Below are positions 14,387 through 16,123 of a DNA stretch of 16,123 nucleotides, one piece after another. The translations under genes were made by a program, and so were the position numbers. Numbering within the stretch: position 1 is the first letter of the stretch; each line of letters starts with the position of its first letter. The stretch lies in the NCBI GenBank assembly GCA_030653335.1, contig JAURZP010000114.1:1-16123 (forward strand), read 5' to 3'. This DNA is from Methanoregula sp. GTDB lineage: Archaea; Halobacteriota; Methanomicrobia; Methanomicrobiales; Methanospirillaceae. The notes beneath the pieces are model-generated. The model was not told the origin of the DNA. It searched no databases and saw only the letters and a program-made list of their open reading frames with translations.

Positions 14387-14847
14387 TTTTTAACACACCT
14401 CAATTGTCCACCTATACCAGCAACGTATTAAATCACTTTTTCGTATAGGTCAATTTACACTCTCTTGTGTGGATATTAATAATTTTCTAATTGTTTGTCG
14501 ATTAGACACGTGTACAGCAATGAATAGTAAAAATAAATTTTTTGTGGGTTAATGAAAAATGTTTTACGAAATAGTATTATTAATAAACTTATTGAGTGGC
14601 AGTAAATCGGAAAGGAATTAAAAAAAACTGCTGCATGAGGAAAAAAAAGATTTTTCTTATGACGCGCAGTCAGGTGAAAACAAAAGTATTATATCATTCC
14701 GGTCTGCGTTGTCTGGCGGATTTGCATATTTGTCCAGTCGTAAAAAAAATAATGCCGGAAAATAACGGTTCTGTTTTTTTTTCACACGATTTTTTTTTAG
14801 AAAGATAAACCGTTAAACAAAAAAGGAGATATGAACAACAATGATGT
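14387..14847. other. AT-rich divergent intergenic region
   Basis: A 461-base gap between fdhC and a rightward small gene. It holds the fdhC promoter (14410-14450), an ACACGTGT palindrome (14506-14513) next to CGATTAGAC (14499-14507), many A and T runs, and near its right end AAGGAGAT (14823-14830). The middle, about 14590-14810, is more mixed in composition and has a 70-codon open frame starting with GTG, but lacks a ribosome-binding site and looks lysine-rich by chance. A small RNA cannot be excluded; I see no tRNA or known RNA family. Confidence 0.5.
14410..14450 (-). promoter_or_regulatory. fdhC promoter: TATA-like box flanked by an inverted repeat
   Basis: On the minus strand, GATTTAATAC (14425-14434) is about 43 bases before the fdhC ATG, giving an expected leader of about 18 bases that includes the GAGGTG site. 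ACCTATAC (14410-14417) and GTATAGGT (14443-14450) are exact inverted copies, one on each side of that box, 25 bases apart. The arrangement suggests a dimeric regulator bound across the TATA region, which would be expected to repress; the regulator is unknown. Confidence 0.5.
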
Positions 14848-15303
14848 ATGGATAAAAAATCTCAGATCGTTCTGGTGTTGGGCATTGCCTTAACTATCAT
14901 CCTCTATTTTATTTTCGATATCTATCTGGCAGGAATTTTCTTTGTACTGGTAATTACGTTATTTATGTCGATGCAGATTATGCGCGACAGTACCTATCTT
15001 CCAGAGGTAGCAGCAAGTCTGGCAGATGATGCCAAATCAATTATCTTAAAAAATACAGGTAACTCAACAGCGTTACATATCCATGTGGCCCTTGTTCCTA
15101 TGAATACCGAGTATGATGTACCGTCCCTTGCAGTCGACGAAACACATGCATACCCGCTCGATTCGATGATTGAGGATGTCAAAGTCGTTGTCACGTTTCA
15201 AAACGAAAAAAAGGGTGGGTTTTCCCACACGTACGCATTATCCGCGCTGGGAAATGAGTTTGATCCACTTAAACCTGTGATTCCTATGTTCAAATGGAAA
15301 TAA
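14848..15303 (+). CDS. Small two-helix membrane protein of unknown function
   Basis: A 151-residue protein with two transmembrane helices (6-24, 26-44) and a predicted beta-rich domain (about 62-145) containing 'SIILKNTGNSTALHIHVAL' (64-82), a pattern like the immunoglobulin-like or CARDB-type repeats often found in archaeal surface and membrane proteins; that resemblance is loose. I do not recognise the family. Its composition is more AT-rich than the kinase genes. The AAGGAGAT site (14823-14830) is about 18 bases before the ATG at 14848, farther than usual. A 4-codon frame (ATG ATG TAT GGA TAA, 14841-14855) begins closer to that site and overlaps the start of this gene, so coupled re-initiation is possible. 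It ends before a T-run at 15338-15346. Confidence 0.75.
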   Translation: MDKKSQIVLVLGIALTIILYFIFDIYLAGIFFVLVITLFMSMQIMRDSTYLPEVAASLADDAKSIILKNTGNSTALHIHVALVPMNTEYDVPSLAVDETHAYPLDSMIEDVKVVVTFQNEKKGGFSHTYALSALGNEFDPLKPVIPMFKWK

Positions 15304-15337
15304 TCTGACACCGTAAAAAAACTCAATTTTCCTGTAA

Positions 15338-15346
15338 TTTTTTTTT
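15338..15346 (+). terminator. T-tract terminator after the small membrane protein gene
   Basis: Nine consecutive T bases lie 35 bases past the stop codon of the gene ending at 15303. No strong hairpin precedes it, as expected for archaeal termination. Confidence 0.5.
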
Positions 15347-15380
15347 AATCCCATAAACGATTAGACGATTAACCGGGGGC

Positions 15381-15390
15381 ATTTATACAA
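15381..15390 (+). promoter_or_regulatory. TATA-like box upstream of the zinc-ribbon gene
   Basis: The stretch CATTTATACA lies about 95 bases before the ATG at 15479, leaving a leader of about 65-70 bases. It follows CGATTAGAC (15358-15366), which also occurs in the gap upstream of 14848. The assignment rests only on composition and position. Confidence 0.3.
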
Positions 15391-15478
15391 TTATAGAATC
15401 AAATCTCAGTTAAAGCAGTTCATCAGTTCACGGCATTATTACCGAGCAATAGTAGATCGCAAAAGAGGAACAATTCCC

Positions 15479-16123
15479 ATGAGAAAACCCCGGTTCCCCC
15501 CGATGGTAATTGATATTATAGAGACCGCACTGTCAGCCTGCGATGGGATCGAATTCTCTTCTCTGGCAGCCTGCCCGTCATGTGGCGGGACAGTCCGGGG
15601 ATATGACATCTGGAAAAAGCAGTTTGCCATTATTATTGAAAATGATCAGAAGCGTATCATCCACATCAGGGTAAAACGATTTTACTGTAAATCCTGTAAG
15701 AGACTCTTTGATGCAGACGCACCATTTTATCCGGGTACCCGCATCGGATCGCCCGTCATTGATCTCTGCGTAACCCTTGCAGCAACAATTCCCTTCACCC
15801 GCACGGCCACCTACCTCTCACTGCTGGGGATCCTGATCGATCGCGGCAGTGTGAGGAACTATGTCAACAGGGATTTTGGAAAGATTCCAACTGCGGATAT
15901 GTTCGGCATGCACCTTCCGTTATCCATCCTCTCCATCTCTGCACTTGCTGCCAGCGCAGGTGAGGGGCGTGGCATCGTAGGGGCAGAAGTTCTCGCTGCC
16001 TGTGGTTTCCCATCCGCACGCCAGGCAGCGCTTCACTCGCTGTCGACCGGGAAAAAAGATAGAGCAGCGGCAGGAAGAGAAAGAGAAAAAAGAACGGGAG
16101 ACCGTTTGCCCATAAGACAGCGG
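15479..16123 (+). CDS. Zinc-ribbon protein of unknown function (partial, runs off the right edge)
   Basis: The first 215 residues are in the window and the frame is still open at 16123. A four-cysteine zinc ribbon is evident: Cys32 and Cys35 in 'ACPSCGG', Cys70 and Cys73 in 'FYCKSCKRLF'. It is followed by 'TRIGSPVIDLCV' and a helix-turn-helix-like segment (about 106-131, with 'DRGSVRNYVN'). Zinc ribbon plus helix-turn-helix at the N-terminus is the layout of several transposase-like and transposase-derived proteins, but no catalytic DDE domain is visible here. After residue 190 the chain turns low-complexity and charged (Lys, Arg, Glu). The ATG at 15479 has AGAGGA about 10 bases upstream, a good ribosome-binding site. 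It could be a domesticated transposase, a DNA-binding regulator, or a lineage-specific family; the missing C-terminus would tell. Confidence 0.65.
   Translation, partial: MRKPRFPPMVIDIIETALSACDGIEFSSLAACPSCGGTVRGYDIWKKQFAIIIENDQKRIIHIRVKRFYCKSCKRLFDADAPFYPGTRIGSPVIDLCVTLAATIPFTRTATYLSLLGILIDRGSVRNYVNRDFGKIPTADMFGMHLPLSILSISALAASAGEGRGIVGAEVLAACGFPSARQAALHSLSTGKKDRAAAGREREKRTGDRLPIRQR

Noticed and set aside
14596..14808. A 70-codon open frame in the AT-rich gap
   Set aside because: It begins with GTG without a ribosome-binding site, its lysines come from A-runs, and it shows no domain or membrane segment.

Overview
The window reads as a piece of a methanogenic archaeon chromosome, most likely order Methanomicrobiales and possibly close to Methanoregula. 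That placement is an inference from content: an FdhC-type formate channel, a V4R protein, a FIST-domain protein, histidine kinases with the methanogen-style 'SRHDI/TRHDI..NQL' phosphoacceptor box, AT-rich archaeal TATA-like boxes and T-tract terminators. No ribosomal RNA or tRNA gene and no CRISPR array was seen.

Layout. (1) 1-1872, minus strand: a bacteriohemerythrin followed by a membrane sensor kinase with a periplasmic solute-binding domain; the kinase runs off the left edge. (2) 2131-5964, minus: a 1277-residue, seven-PAS membrane histidine kinase, flanked on both sides by copies of a degenerate intergenic repeat. (3) 6353-9297, plus: a tight pair of a FIST sensor protein and a PAS histidine kinase, then an Imm5-like putative immunity protein. 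(4) 9432-11119, minus: a V4R protein and a soluble HAMP-repeat histidine kinase whose catalytic core is almost a copy of the core of the seven-PAS kinase. (5) 11297-11965, plus: a frameshifted remnant that looks like a nurA-herA locus collapsed into one piece. (6) 12072-14386, minus: a formate transporter gene followed by a membrane/OB-fold protein and a four-helix membrane protein, apparently one operon. (7) 14387-16123: a long AT-rich gap, a small membrane protein, and the start of a zinc-ribbon protein that leaves the window on the right.

How it fits together. About two thirds of the window is signal input: four histidine kinases, or four parts of such systems, with different sensing modules (solute-binding domain plus PAS; multi-PAS; FIST plus PAS; V4R plus HAMP) on related ATPase cores. 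No receiver-domain protein is present, so their output partners must be elsewhere. The modules look reshuffled by duplication: the two minus-strand kinases share long identical DNA stretches in their last 650 bases, and the left-edge kinase shares a PAS subfamily with the third PAS of the big kinase. The formate transport operon is the only clear metabolic unit; its promoter carries a perfect 8-base inverted repeat whose arms flank the TATA-like box. Everything about ligands and regulation is inference.
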